This document shows positions 22,833 to 30,618 of a stretch of 34,910 bases of DNA, piece after piece. The DNA comes from M55B144 sp964550615 (GTDB lineage Bacteria; Bipolaricaulota; Bipolaricaulia; UBA7950; UBA9294): contig CAZKAB010000020.1 of the NCBI GenBank assembly GCA_964550615.1, forward strand, positions 1 through 34,910, given 5' to 3'. Position 1 is the stretch's first letter. Each line of letters opens with the position of its first letter. The position numbers and the translations under genes are program-made. The notes under the pieces were generated by a model. The model made no database searches and was not told where the DNA came from. It saw only the letters and a program-made list of their open reading frames with translations.

Positions 22833-24269
22833 TCATCCTCCCCTCCCGGCGGCAAGCAAGATCAGCCTATGAAGCCATTGAGGAATGTAGACGCCAAGGA
22901 CTATTACCGGCATGGCAGCGACGGCAAGCGCAGCCACGCAGGTTGCCGGGATCCGGCCGGGAGTGTGTGGCAGGCCGGTGTCATCCTCGCCGAAGACCAT
23001 ACGACTGACATGGTTCATGATCGCGAAGAACGACACAGCAATGAACACGACAAGCAACCCGGCCACGACGTATGAGCCACGTGACACCCCGGACCGGAGA
23101 ATCGAAAACTCGCTCAAGAAGAGCGCAAACGGCGGTGCACCTGCAATAGCCAGCCCCCCGAGGAAGAGCGCCGCCCCGGCAAGCGGCGAACGCCTGAACA
23201 GGCCGCGTACCGCCACAATCTCCTGCGTTCCGGTTACGAGCAGCGTCGCACCGGCTGCATAGAAGCAGAACGACTTGGTGACAGCATGCGCCATCAGCTG
23301 CAACCCCGCGCCCACGTGTGCTGAGACGCCGCCAAGACCGGCTGCAACGAGGATAACTCCCATCTGCTCGATGGTGGAGAATGCGAACAACCGTTTGTAA
23401 TCGCGCACGCGAACGAGCAGGAACGCAGCGGCTCCCACCGAAACCAACCCAAAGGCAATCGCCCATTCATCGGCGTGGCTGCCCGGCGTGAGGCGCAGAA
23501 TCGGGAGAAGGCGCAGAACAACATATAAAACCACGCTCGTCTCGACGCCGGAAAGAAGCGCACACACCGGTGCCGGTGCCTGGCTGTGCGCGTCGGGAAG
23601 CCACGTATGCAATGGAACAAGCCCAATCTTTGCGCCCAGCCCCACCAGAATCAATGCGAATGCAGCCTGCGTAAGGATCGGCGACATCCTCGGCGCCACT
23701 GCCAGCAGCCCGGACCATGAGTACACGGCGATCCCCACATTCCTTGCCGCCCAATAGAGGACAAGAAATCCGAATAAGGCAATCGCAGCCCCCATCAGCG
23801 TGATTGCCACGTACTTCCAGGCTGCTTCGAGGGCTCGCACCGTTCCGTCAAAAGAAACGAGGAAGACCGAGAACAGCGTTGTAAACTCAACCGAGATCCA
23901 CACGACATTCGGCTCCTGAACCAGCGGCACAAGGAGAAGGGAAAACGCAAATAGGTTCAGGTTGCAGTAGAAGCGGCGCGCTGCGACGACCGTCATGGAA
24001 CGCATGTAGCCGATCGAGAACAGGACGGCCGTGGCATACACAAAAGAGACAACGAGGATGATCATCGCACTCAGGGCATCGACCGAAAGGAACCGCGAGG
24101 CCACAGCGTATTCCGCCCCGGTGCTTACACGCAACGAAACCCATGCCGACAAACCGAGCACCGCAACCGCGGCGGCAAGCGTGGCCGCCGAGGCGAAACG
24201 TGGCGAGAGCCGGAGGCTGCAGAATGCCGCCGCGGCAAGTGGAAGCAGGACTAGGGCAATCAAGATCAT
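22833..24269 (-). CDS. Ehr/hydrogenase-4-type antiporter-like subunit, HyfF homologue
   Basis: A 478-residue membrane protein of the Mrp/NuoN-NuoM type with about 14 helices. Visible family blocks are RRFYCNLNLFAFSLLLVPL, the TM5 region with WISVEFTTLFSVFLV (Glu), LVGLGAKIGLVPLHTWLPDAHSQAPAPVCALLSG (channel Lys, then the amphipathic HxxLPDAHS segment) and LMAHAVTKSFCFYAAG (broken-helix Lys). It lacks the long C-terminal arm of the HyfB-like subunit. The protein should be one of two ion channels of the complex. Start overlaps the HyfE-like stop by 4 bp; GAGAGGAG lies upstream. Confidence 0.92.
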   Translation of the reverse strand: MILIALVLLPLAAAAFCSLRLSPRFASAATLAAAVAVLGLSAWVSLRVSTGAEYAVASRFLSVDALSAMIILVVSFVYATAVLFSIGYMRSMTVVAARRFYCNLNLFAFSLLLVPLVQEPNVVWISVEFTTLFSVFLVSFDGTVRALEAAWKYVAITLMGAAIALFGFLVLYWAARNVGIAVYSWSGLLAVAPRMSPILTQAAFALILVGLGAKIGLVPLHTWLPDAHSQAPAPVCALLSGVETSVVLYVVLRLLPILRLTPGSHADEWAIAFGLVSVGAAAFLLVRVRDYKRLFAFSTIEQMGVILVAAGLGGVSAHVGAGLQLMAHAVTKSFCFYAAGATLLVTGTQEIVAVRGLFRRSPLAGAALFLGGLAIAGAPPFALFLSEFSILRSGVSRGSYVVAGLLVVFIAVSFFAIMNHVSRMVFGEDDTGLPHTPGRIPATCVAALAVAAMPVIVLGVYIPQWLHRLILLAAGRGG

Positions 24270-24973
24270 CGTCGCGGCTCCTCTCTCAAGTCGTTCAGTT
24301 CGCCGACTGTCGTACTCCCTGTCTGCTCATGCACTTTGCGAGTGAGGACACCGACAATAAAAGTGAGAATGAGGAGGTCAAACGCTGCCGCCATCTCTGC
24401 AAACAGTGGTAGTCCGGGGGCAATAGCAACGCCGGCAAAGAAAGCGCCGTTCTCCATCGCGATGAGTCCGATGATCTGGGGAACCGCCTCCCGTCGCACT
24501 GCGAGCGTGTATGCTCCGAGGAGCAATCCGGAGAGCCCAATCGGCAGGTTGATCTTGGCCGCGGTTCCTGCTCCCACTGCGCCGATCCATGGCAACGTAA
24601 CCAGATAGGAAGCGATTGTCACGGCAAGCGCCACCAGGAGGGAGATCGAGATACCAACGACCTGCTCGATCTCGCGTCGTTCGTACACGTCTGCGGCCAG
24701 CATTCGCCGCAGCAGCCAGGGAACCAGAATAGGTTTGGTGATCAGACTGATCCCTCCGATGGCGGCGAGGTGCCACACGGGTGCTGCTTCGCCAGGAACA
24801 GCAATGCTCAGCGTCACGGCTGAAGCGGCAAGGAACAAAGACTGAAGCACGAAGAAACGAAGGGCGGAGCGCACCTGGCGCGCAACAACGATCCCGAACG
24901 CCGACAGCAGGAACATCCCGCCGGCGAGCGCATTTATGTTCGCGATCACAAGTGGCATAGGATGGGACTCCAC
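24266..24973 (-). CDS. Ehr/hydrogenase-4 component E homologue (NuoK-like)
   Basis: A membrane protein of up to 235 residues with about seven helices, matching HyfE, whose C-terminal part corresponds to NuoK (IGLIAMENGAFFAGVAIAPGLPLFAEMAAAFDLLILTFI with its membrane Glu residues, about 168-206). GTG 24973 is used because GGGGGTGA stands before it; ATG at 24958 (MPLVIANINA) resembles the start of known HyfE proteins and may be the true one. It ends with a charged cytoplasmic tail and overlaps the HyfF-like gene by 4 bp (ATGA). Confidence 0.88.
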   Translation of the reverse strand: MESHPMPLVIANINALAGGMFLLSAFGIVVARQVRSALRFFVLQSLFLAASAVTLSIAVPGEAAPVWHLAAIGGISLITKPILVPWLLRRMLAADVYERREIEQVVGISISLLVALAVTIASYLVTLPWIGAVGAGTAAKINLPIGLSGLLLGAYTLAVRREAVPQIIGLIAMENGAFFAGVAIAPGLPLFAEMAAAFDLLILTFIVGVLTRKVHEQTGSTTVGELNDLREEPRR

Positions 24974-24991
24974 TGCTTCACCCCCGGTCTT

Positions 24992-25942
24992 TCAGTGTGC
25001 AAATGCTCCACTCGCCATCGCCAGAACGGCGATGACGAATGCAGCGCTCATGAATTCGCTGATTCGGAACAACCGCAGCTTGGCAAGCGATGACTCGACA
25101 ACAGCCAGGACAACCACGAATAGCAGCACCTTGGCGAAGACCAGCGGAATGGCAAGAATAACCTGCCCCCACGCCAGATCTACCGCCAGTCCCCAAGGTG
25201 ATACGAGCACATTCGCAAAGATCGTCACCAGCACGAAGAACTTCATCCATCCGCCCCACTTCATCAGCGCCGCCCCGCTCCCTGAATACTCGAGCGATTT
25301 CGACTCGTCGATCATCGCAAGCTCGAAATGCCCGTAAGGGTTGTCTACCGGAATTCTCCCCTTCTCCGCGAGGATGAGCATGAAGAAGGAGACAAGCAGC
25401 AAGAGATGCGTCGGTTGAATGAAGTTGGCGGGAGGAGATACCCAGCGTTGTTGAACGATGAACGGTATCGTTGAACCGGCAACGACCGATACGGTGAAGA
25501 AGACGATGATGAATACCGGTTCGGCGAGGAACCCGACCATGCGTGTTCGACTCGCGCCCATCGCGCCATACGGGTTTCCTGAATCGACGGCCGCCAGCGC
25601 TGCAAAGAATCCGCCCAAAGCGAGTACGAAGCCGCCGCCGACCATGTCCGACATGAATGCCCAGAACAGGGGATAGCTCGTAAGAACGGGAATGAGGAGA
25701 GTCACGAAGATCGGTGTGACAAAGACGATATACGGCGTAACACGGAAGATCCACGTGCTCTCCTCGGAAACGATCTCGTTCTTGGAGAAGAGCTTGCGCA
25801 GGTCACGATATGGCTGGAAGACGCTCGGACCACGCTTCGACTGGATCACCTCTTCCAGCCGGTTCAGTACGCCAATTGCGAGCGGCGAGAGTCCAATCAC
25901 AGTAATAACCTGTAGAAGGTTAAATAGGATCCGCTCACACAT
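24992..25942 (-). CDS. Ehr/hydrogenase-4 component C homologue (NuoH-like)
   Basis: A 316-residue membrane subunit of the NuoH/HyfC family that docks the peripheral arm. It has about eight helices and the conserved loops QSKRGPSVFQPYRDLRKLF (about 34-52), ASRTRMVGFLAEP (about 130-142, matching the SSREM-E segment) and AEKGRIPVDNPYGHFELAMIDE (about 192-213), the acidic loop next to the quinone or ion path. ATG 25942 is preferred to an upstream TTG since GGGAG is 8 bases before it. First gene of the six-gene operon. Its ribosome site can pair with an upstream ATCTCC (25949-25954 with 25963-25968). Confidence 0.92.
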   Translation of the reverse strand: MCERILFNLLQVITVIGLSPLAIGVLNRLEEVIQSKRGPSVFQPYRDLRKLFSKNEIVSEESTWIFRVTPYIVFVTPIFVTLLIPVLTSYPLFWAFMSDMVGGGFVLALGGFFAALAAVDSGNPYGAMGASRTRMVGFLAEPVFIIVFFTVSVVAGSTIPFIVQQRWVSPPANFIQPTHLLLLVSFFMLILAEKGRIPVDNPYGHFELAMIDESKSLEYSGSGAALMKWGGWMKFFVLVTIFANVLVSPWGLAVDLAWGQVILAIPLVFAKVLLFVVVLAVVESSLAKLRLFRISEFMSAAFVIAVLAMASGAFAH

Positions 25943-26109
25943 CTGCAATCTCCCGCCCTTCGGAGATCGCCGATCGGACGCTTCGCCTACCGATGCGAAA
26001 GCGGCCGGGCGCTACGGCGTAGAAAGATGACACATAGAACAACGGGATCACCCTCTCTTGCGACAGTGTTAGGAGTCATCAGCCTCCAGAGGCGTTTATG
26101 GCAGACTCC
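25943..26109 (-). promoter_or_regulatory. Leader of the Ehr operon with two hairpins
   Basis: On the minus strand a two-tier structure is possible at 26072-26109: outer stem 26072-26077 with 26104-26109 (GGAGTC/GACTCC) and inner stem 26082-26086 with 26089-26093 (GCCTC/GAGGC). A second hairpin (25949-25954 with 25963-25968) would hide the GGGAG ribosome site of the first gene. Together they could control translation, but no known riboswitch class was recognised. Confidence 0.35.
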
Positions 26110-26137
26110 ATTGCCGCCCATATTCGAGGGCACACAC

Positions 26138-26166
26138 ATTCTCCCTCACCGACGCCGGCGCGTCAA
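26138..26166 (-). promoter_or_regulatory. Candidate promoter of the Ehr operon
   Basis: Minus strand: TTGACG (26166-26161), 17 bp, GAGAAT (26143-26138). The leader would be about 190 nt. The -10 box is only 4 of 6. Confidence 0.35.
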
Positions 26167-26285
26167 GTCAAGGCATACGTGCCTGGCGGTCGCACATGGG
26201 TAGGAATGATATTGAGTTCTACGGAAGGAGTGTCGCGACTCCGCTTGACGTTGTGTTACCGTTTTCTCACCCGCCGCAACTCCGG

Positions 26286-26291
26286 TATAAT
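26286..26291 (+). promoter_or_regulatory. Consensus -10 box before the metallopeptidase gene
   Basis: TATAAT at 26286-26291, 84 bp before the start codon; the -35 side is weak (TTTCTC near 26263). A TTGACG at 26245 is too far away (35 bp). Confidence 0.35.
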
Positions 26292-26375
26292 CCACTGGTT
26301 CTATCCGGGCGACATATAGGAAGTACCGGATGGCGGTACAGCAGTATTCCGCATGAAAAAGGCAGGAACCCATCG

Positions 26376-27860
26376 ATGAATACACCACATGCAGCAACAG
26401 CGAGGTTCAATTTTGATTTCGGCAGCGATTGGGACTGGAATCAACTCATTGCGCGTGCAGAAAAGCAGGCCACACACAACACAGTCAACCAACTTACAGA
26501 CATGCTTTCAATTGAGGATGCGCGCTTCTTGCTCGGTCAGTTGTCCCGGCTCGATGACCCCCCGGCCGAGATCGGATCATTGCAAGCCTACGAACAGCTG
26601 CAGATGGAGTGGGGCGGCAGCTTTCATGGCATGCTCCCTTCGCCGCTCGGCGACCGCGAGATAGCGATTCCTGCCGATTTCGACTCTCTCGTCGCCTGCG
26701 CACTGACACTTGCGCAGGCGCGCATGGATAATATTTCCGCACTGAAGAAGGCCATCCCATCCTATCCAATTCAGTTCAAACAAGACGCCTTTCCGAAGCT
26801 ACAGACCATGACGTATCCCGCCGGTTGGTCGTTTACGCTCAACCTGTCCGCAATCGAGAGAGTTCTTGATCTGTTCTGCAACGGATCGGAAGCAAGTCGC
26901 AACGTTGAATCCACGGTCGCGGAGATCGCGTCGCTGCCCGCATTCGCCGAGATGATACGCCATCGCCGTGAGCTCGGATATATCCCGGAGCCGCTTATCA
27001 CCAGGGACGGTCTCGCCTCATTCATCCAGCATGCGGCGAGCCACGCCCCGGTCGACATGTTGTGGAAGTGGCTCACGCCGGAGAATCTGTTCGATCTTGC
27101 CGATCTGTTCATGAACCAAGGTAACTACCGGCAACTGATCGAAACAATCGGAGCGCACAGGCACGAGATTACGACTCATATTCTGGGAACGATCGCCAGA
27201 TTCGCGCCACCGAAGACGGTATTCAACGACCGTCTTGCATTCGCCATCGGTTGGGGAATCGCCGGCTGGGCAACCGACATCACCGGAGGGATCAATATAG
27301 AACACTTCAAGGACGACTACAATCGATTGCTGCTCACTCTCACTCATGAAACGTTCCATCGATTCCAGCTTCACGTTTGCCCCTCCGATCCCGAAAGCGT
27401 GAGCGATCAGAGAAGCTTCGAGACAATCGCGAGTTTTCCGTTCGCGCTCGATCTCGATCGCAAGTTCTATGAGGTACTTACTTACATCTTCCTCGAAGGA
27501 ACGGCGACATATGTTGCCGCCGCGCATCCGCCCGCCAACCGGGAGGAAAGCATCCGCCAAGGAAGAGACCTCCTGAGCGAAGCGTTCTCCGCCATCTACA
27601 CGGATCGAAACACCGATCGCGCGGAAGAGATCCTGAACAACGGCCTCAAATCGAACGGTCCGTTTTACTGGCTGGGCGCACGGATTGCGGAATCGATCGT
27701 CGAAAACGGGGGAGACGAGGCGCTCGCTGATGCACTTATCGCGGGTGCGCCCGCGTTCTTTGCCGAAGGTCTGGCACTCGATAGATCAAGCGATTCCCCG
27801 GCACAAGCTCGGATCGTTGCGAAGGCGCAAGAACTGGCTGAGATAATGCGGGGCACATGA
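26376..27860 (+). CDS. Putative cytoplasmic zinc metallopeptidase (HExxH; DUF5700/DUF2268-like)
   Basis: A 494-residue protein. The zinc motif His324-Glu325-x2-His328 (HETFH) lies in an amphipathic helix, and Glu374 in FLEGTATYVAA, 46 residues on, is a good third ligand, the gluzincin arrangement. The first 270 residues are helical and have no named domain. No signal peptide or membrane helix, so it acts in the cytoplasm. The fold pattern recalls the DUF5700/DUF2268 putative peptidases; the exact family is unchecked. ATG 26376 was chosen (GGCAGGAA upstream, MNTPHAATARFNF start); the longer frame from 26196 has none. Divergent from the Ehr operon and convergent with rpiB; substrate unknown. 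Confidence 0.8.
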   Translation: MNTPHAATARFNFDFGSDWDWNQLIARAEKQATHNTVNQLTDMLSIEDARFLLGQLSRLDDPPAEIGSLQAYEQLQMEWGGSFHGMLPSPLGDREIAIPADFDSLVACALTLAQARMDNISALKKAIPSYPIQFKQDAFPKLQTMTYPAGWSFTLNLSAIERVLDLFCNGSEASRNVESTVAEIASLPAFAEMIRHRRELGYIPEPLITRDGLASFIQHAASHAPVDMLWKWLTPENLFDLADLFMNQGNYRQLIETIGAHRHEITTHILGTIARFAPPKTVFNDRLAFAIGWGIAGWATDITGGINIEHFKDDYNRLLLTLTHETFHRFQLHVCPSDPESVSDQRSFETIASFPFALDLDRKFYEVLTYIFLEGTATYVAAAHPPANREESIRQGRDLLSEAFSAIYTDRNTDRAEEILNNGLKSNGPFYWLGARIAESIVENGGDEALADALIAGAPAFFAEGLALDRSSDSPAQARIVAKAQELAEIMRGT

Positions 27861-27872
27861 CTCATGCCAACT

Positions 27873-27902
27873 GCATGACCATGCGGGGATGCATGTTCAT
27901 GC
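27873..27902. terminator. Hairpin between converging genes
   Basis: A 12-bp stem with one mismatch (27873-27884 with 27891-27902) and a 6-base loop lies between the stops of the peptidase gene and rpiB. No T tract on either side, so terminator function in both directions is possible but weakly supported. Confidence 0.4.
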
Positions 27903-27962
27903 AGCTTGTATACTGTCATCTCAATATGTGGACTACACAATGCTCGCAAACAGCGCGGCCTG

Positions 27963-28546
27963 TTATTGGTCGATCTTCTCGATGCGTGCACGGTGCCGGC
28001 CGCCATCAAAGCCAGTATCCATCCACACCCGCAAGATTGCCAGCGCCTCCGCTTCGGAGAGAAGTCGCTCCCCCAATGACAGAACGTTCGCGTTGTTGTG
28101 CGCCCGCGCGAGGCGGGCCGACNNNNNNNNNNNNNNNNNNNNNNNNNNNNNNNNNNNNNNNNNNNNNNNNNNNNNNNNNNNNNNNNNNNNNNNNNNNNNN
28201 NNNNNNNNNNNNNNNNNNNNNNCTCCCCCAATGACAGAACGTTCGCGTTGTTGTGCGCCCGCGCGAGGCGGGCCGACTCTTCGTTCCAGCACAGGCTGCA
28301 ACGCACGCCCTTGACGCGATTAGCGACCATTGCCTCACCGTTACCTGACCCGCCGAGCACAACGCCGCGATCGTACTCGCCACTCGCTACCGCTTGCGCA
28401 ACCGGACGCACAAAATCCGGATAGTCGACGGGAGCGGCCGAATCGGTCCCGAAATCACGCACTTCCTCTCCACGCGATGAAAGCACGTTCTTTATGATCT
28501 CCTTGTATCGAAACCCCGCGTGATCGGCTCCTATCGCTATCCTCAT
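27963..28546 (-). CDS. rpiB: Ribose-5-phosphate isomerase B (interrupted by an artificial gap)
   Basis: Interconverts ribose 5-phosphate and ribulose 5-phosphate in the pentose phosphate pathway. The protein starts MRIAIGADHAGFRYKE and has the RpiB/LacAB marks: DHAG (8-11), GSGNGEAMVANRVKG (with the anion-hole Gly residues; the usual Cys/Thr base region follows as VRCSLCWNE), and ARAHNNANVLSLGE. A 100-N gap (28123-28222) with identical 55-bp flanks interrupts it. Removing 155 bp leaves 429 bp, an intact 142-residue frame ending RARIEKIDQ, the normal length. Ribosome site AAAAGGAGC is upstream of ATG 28546. Confidence 0.95.
28068..28277. other. Assembly gap with duplicated 55-bp flanks
   Basis: N run 28123-28222 (100). 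Bases 28068-28122 and 28223-28277 are identical, the same 55-bp overlap as at the first gap. The real sequence most likely has one copy and no gap. Confidence 0.95.
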
Positions 28547-28735
28547 CGGTGTTCGCTCCTTTTCGCACGCGTCTCTTGGCTATCTGCGCGTTTCATGGTA
28601 TCGCTCGTTCTGTTCCAGCTCAACGCACTTTGCAGACGCGTCTGTGGGCTTTTCGCTGTCTTTATGTGCGCAGATCACGCCCGTTCGCTACGCTCACTCT
28701 AGCCGCTAATGCTCTCGCAATGACACGGGACTTTT
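28547..28735. other. Gene-free spacer with repeat debris
   Basis: Between rpiB and the GxxExxY remnant. It contains two interleaved 8-bp inverted repeats (28567-28574 with 28634-28641; 28582-28589 with 28668-28675). Near 28723, read on the minus strand, is TGTCATTGCGAG, a common intergenic repeat core in environmental bacteria, followed by GTAGCGAACGGG. No coding sequence or RNA gene is supported. Confidence 0.4.
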
Positions 28736-28736
28736 C

Positions 28737-28764
28737 CACCACGAAGAACACGAAGAGCACGAAG
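28737..28764 (+). repeat. Left inverted repeat of the GxxExxY remnant
   Basis: Twenty-eight bases of CACGAAG-type units; 25 of 28 match the reverse complement of 28943-28970. Confidence 0.75.
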
Positions 28765-28942
28765 TAGTTGAGGAACGAGCGCTTGATCCCGTTCTTCAGC
28801 TTGGGAACATCGAAGATGACAGTGCGCTTGAGCCCTTCTGTAGGGCATTGCTCAAGGTCGACTCCAACAGCCCCTGGCCCAGTTTCCGGTACATCTCAAT
28901 CGCACGATCGCCTGCCAATTTGACGGCGTTTCGAATGCCATT

Positions 28943-28970
28943 CTTCGTGTCCTTCGTGCTCTTCGTGGTG
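28943..28970 (-). repeat. Right inverted repeat of the GxxExxY remnant
   Basis: Partner of the repeat at 28737-28764 in opposite orientation. Its outer 17 bases (28956-28972) also occur at 3458-3474. Between here and the ABC gene at 29241 about 270 bp hold no gene or clear signal. Confidence 0.75.
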
Positions 28971-29240
28971 AACGCTTTCCGACCTCCGGTCTTGGTTCAC
29001 AGCGGACATCCGGGCCGCGTACCCGGGCAAAACCACATAGGCCTTTGCACAATGACGCTTCTCGTCTTTCTCATCACTCGTTGCCGGTTATAGCTTCTCG
29101 CCTTTGCGAAGATGTCTCTTTTGTGCATTTGCTTCATGTGCCAAGAATGGGATAAATAGCCGCCTGGTCACGGCGGTTCCAAGCAGTCTTGGGATGGATC
29201 GCGCACCGCATTGGAGATAACATTTCGTCATGGGGGAAAC

Positions 29241-30158
29241 ATGATCAAGACAGACAAGCTGACAAGAAGGTTCGGAGAGATCACGGCGGTTAATGATCTC
29301 AATCTGGAAGTGGAAAAGGGAGAGGTATTCGGCTTCCTCGGCCCGAACGGGGCGGGGAAGACTACGACGATCCGTATGCTCACCGCTCTTATTGCACCGA
29401 CAAGCGGTACTGCGCAGGTGGCACAACTTGAATTGGGCAGAGATAACCGCGACATCCGCCGCCGAGTCGGAGTTCTCACTGAGACGCCCGGGCTGTACAA
29501 GCGCCTCTCGGCGATCGATAACCTGCTCTTCTTCGCGAGACTCTACGGGGTTCCCTCGCCAGAGAAGCAAGCCGAGCGCTACCTGAGATTGTTCGAGCTA
29601 TGGGATCGCCGCGACCATCTCGCGGGAAGCTTTTCCAAGGGGATGAGGCAGAAGCTCGCGATTGCGCGTGCGCTCCTCCATGAGCCACAAATTCTCTTTC
29701 TCGACGAGCCAACTGCGGGCCTTGATCCGGAGGCGGCCAAGGTGGTGCGCGATCTGATAGAGACGCTGCGTACGGACGAGCGGACGATCTTCTTGTGCAC
29801 GCACAACCTCGATGAAGCCGACCGATTGTGCGACCGTGTCGCTCTGTTCAAGACCCGCCTCGTAGCCGTAGGAGAGCCGCAGGAACTGAAAGAGCGGCTG
29901 TACGGCCGCCGAACGGTGATTCACCTTGTCGATCCGGCGCCGGGAATTGAGCAAGCGCTTGACCTGCCGTTCATCAAGCGGATCGAACGAATGGACGATG
30001 CCTTAGTGATTTCCCTCACAGACCCGGAAAAGGAAAACCCCGCCCTCGTTAAGCGACTCGTCGAGATGGGGGCGAAGATTCAGTTCGTGAACGAACTGCG
30101 CGTGTCTCTTGAGGATCTATACCTCGACCTGATGGAGGGGAACCATGCCGCGAATTAG
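29241..30158 (+). CDS. ABC transporter ATP-binding protein, NatA-like
   Basis: A 305-residue ATPase of the ABC-2 exporter class. Motifs: Walker A GPNGAGKTTT (35-44), Q-loop near TETPGLYKRLS, signature FSKGMRQKLAIARAL (about 134-148; SKGM in place of SGGQ, common in this class), Walker B ILFLDEPTAGLDPEA (about 152-166) and the H-loop THNLDEADRLCDRV. A C-terminal domain of about 90 residues follows the ATPase fold. ATG 29241 is preferred since GGGGGAA is directly upstream. It overlaps the permease gene by 14 bp. NatA/NatB in Bacillus exports Na+; the substrate here is not known. Confidence 0.93.
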   Translation: MIKTDKLTRRFGEITAVNDLNLEVEKGEVFGFLGPNGAGKTTTIRMLTALIAPTSGTAQVAQLELGRDNRDIRRRVGVLTETPGLYKRLSAIDNLLFFARLYGVPSPEKQAERYLRLFELWDRRDHLAGSFSKGMRQKLAIARALLHEPQILFLDEPTAGLDPEAAKVVRDLIETLRTDERTIFLCTHNLDEADRLCDRVALFKTRLVAVGEPQELKERLYGRRTVIHLVDPAPGIEQALDLPFIKRIERMDDALVISLTDPEKENPALVKRLVEMGAKIQFVNELRVSLEDLYLDLMEGNHAAN

Positions 30159-30594
30159 AGTGATCCTACTGAAAGAATGGCGCGAATCTCTGAGGAACAA
30201 GATGATCTTGTTCGGTGCGATTTTCTTGCCGCTGGTCATGGTCGGCGCGGCAGAGGTAATGGTCTATCAGGGNNNNNNNNNNNNNNNNNNNNNNNNNNNN
30301 NNNNNNNNNNNNNNNNNNNNNNNNNNNNNNNNNNNNNNNNNNNNNNNNNNNNNNNNNNNNNNNNNNNNNNNNGTGTCGTCGCGCGCCACCGATGCCCGCG
30401 CCGCCTATCAGGTATCAAGCTTCGGCATTCTGCCGGCGATCATTCCGCTGATCATCTACTCCAGCCAAAAGACGCTGGTCAATTTGGGCCTTGTCGCACT
30501 GGAAGGGCTCGTGTTGATCGTCGCAAGCATCATCGTGCTATACTTTGCTATCAAGGTATTCCGGCGCGAACAGATACTTACGCGCTGGAAGTAG
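30145..30594 (+). CDS. ABC-2 type permease, NatB-like (middle missing in a gap)
   Basis: Partner membrane subunit of the ATPase just upstream. Only 42 residues before and 74 after a 100-N gap are seen. The start (RVILLKEWRESLRNKMILFGAIFLPLVMVG) is a typical ABC-2 cytoplasmic helix plus first membrane helix; the end (LVALEGLVLIVASIIVLYFAIKVFRREQILTRWK) is the typical last helix and tail. ABC-2 permeases of this type are near 380-430 residues, so several hundred residues are probably missing and the 100 N are a placeholder. That both parts read in one frame is chance. No duplicated flanks here. Confidence 0.82.
   Translation: MPRIRVILLKEWRESLRNKMILFGAIFLPLVMVGAAEVMVYQXXXXXXXXXXXXXXXXXXXXXXXXXXXXXXXXXXVSSRATDARAAYQVSSFGILPAIIPLIIYSSQKTLVNLGLVALEGLVLIVASIIVLYFAIKVFRREQILTRWK
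30273..30372. other. Assembly gap of unknown size
   Basis: 100 N inside the permease gene. The flanking sequences are not duplicated, so unlike the gaps at 3246 and 28123 real sequence is missing. Confidence 0.9.
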
Positions 30595-30618
30595 CGCGAT
30601 AAGTGTGAGGGGGTAGCA

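Larger units (their letters stand above)
28736..28972 (-). pseudogene. Decayed GxxExxY-type gene between inverted repeats
   Basis: On the minus strand one frame gives AGDRAIEMYRKLGQGLLES (about 28906-28850), matching the start of GxxExxY proteins (PDDEXK_3-like, usually ...AAIEVHRALGPGLLES). After a frameshift another frame gives KRTVIFDVPKLKNGIKRSF (about 28830-28775), matching their end (...INFNVPKLKDGIKR). The middle of the gene, about 60-70 residues with the GxxExxY motif itself, is missing. The remnant is flanked by near-identical inverted repeats built of 9-base CACGAAGAG-like units (28737-28764 and 28943-28970), the HEEHEE-type repeats known around this gene family. Confidence 0.75.

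Noticed and set aside
26072..26109. Hammerhead ribozyme, because CTGATGA occurs on the minus strand
   Set aside because: No stem II followed by GAAA and no stem III with a cleavage site; the CTGATGA lies between simple stems.
27857..28424. Plus-strand ORFs across the second N gap
   Set aside because: They are antisense to rpiB and depend on translated N.
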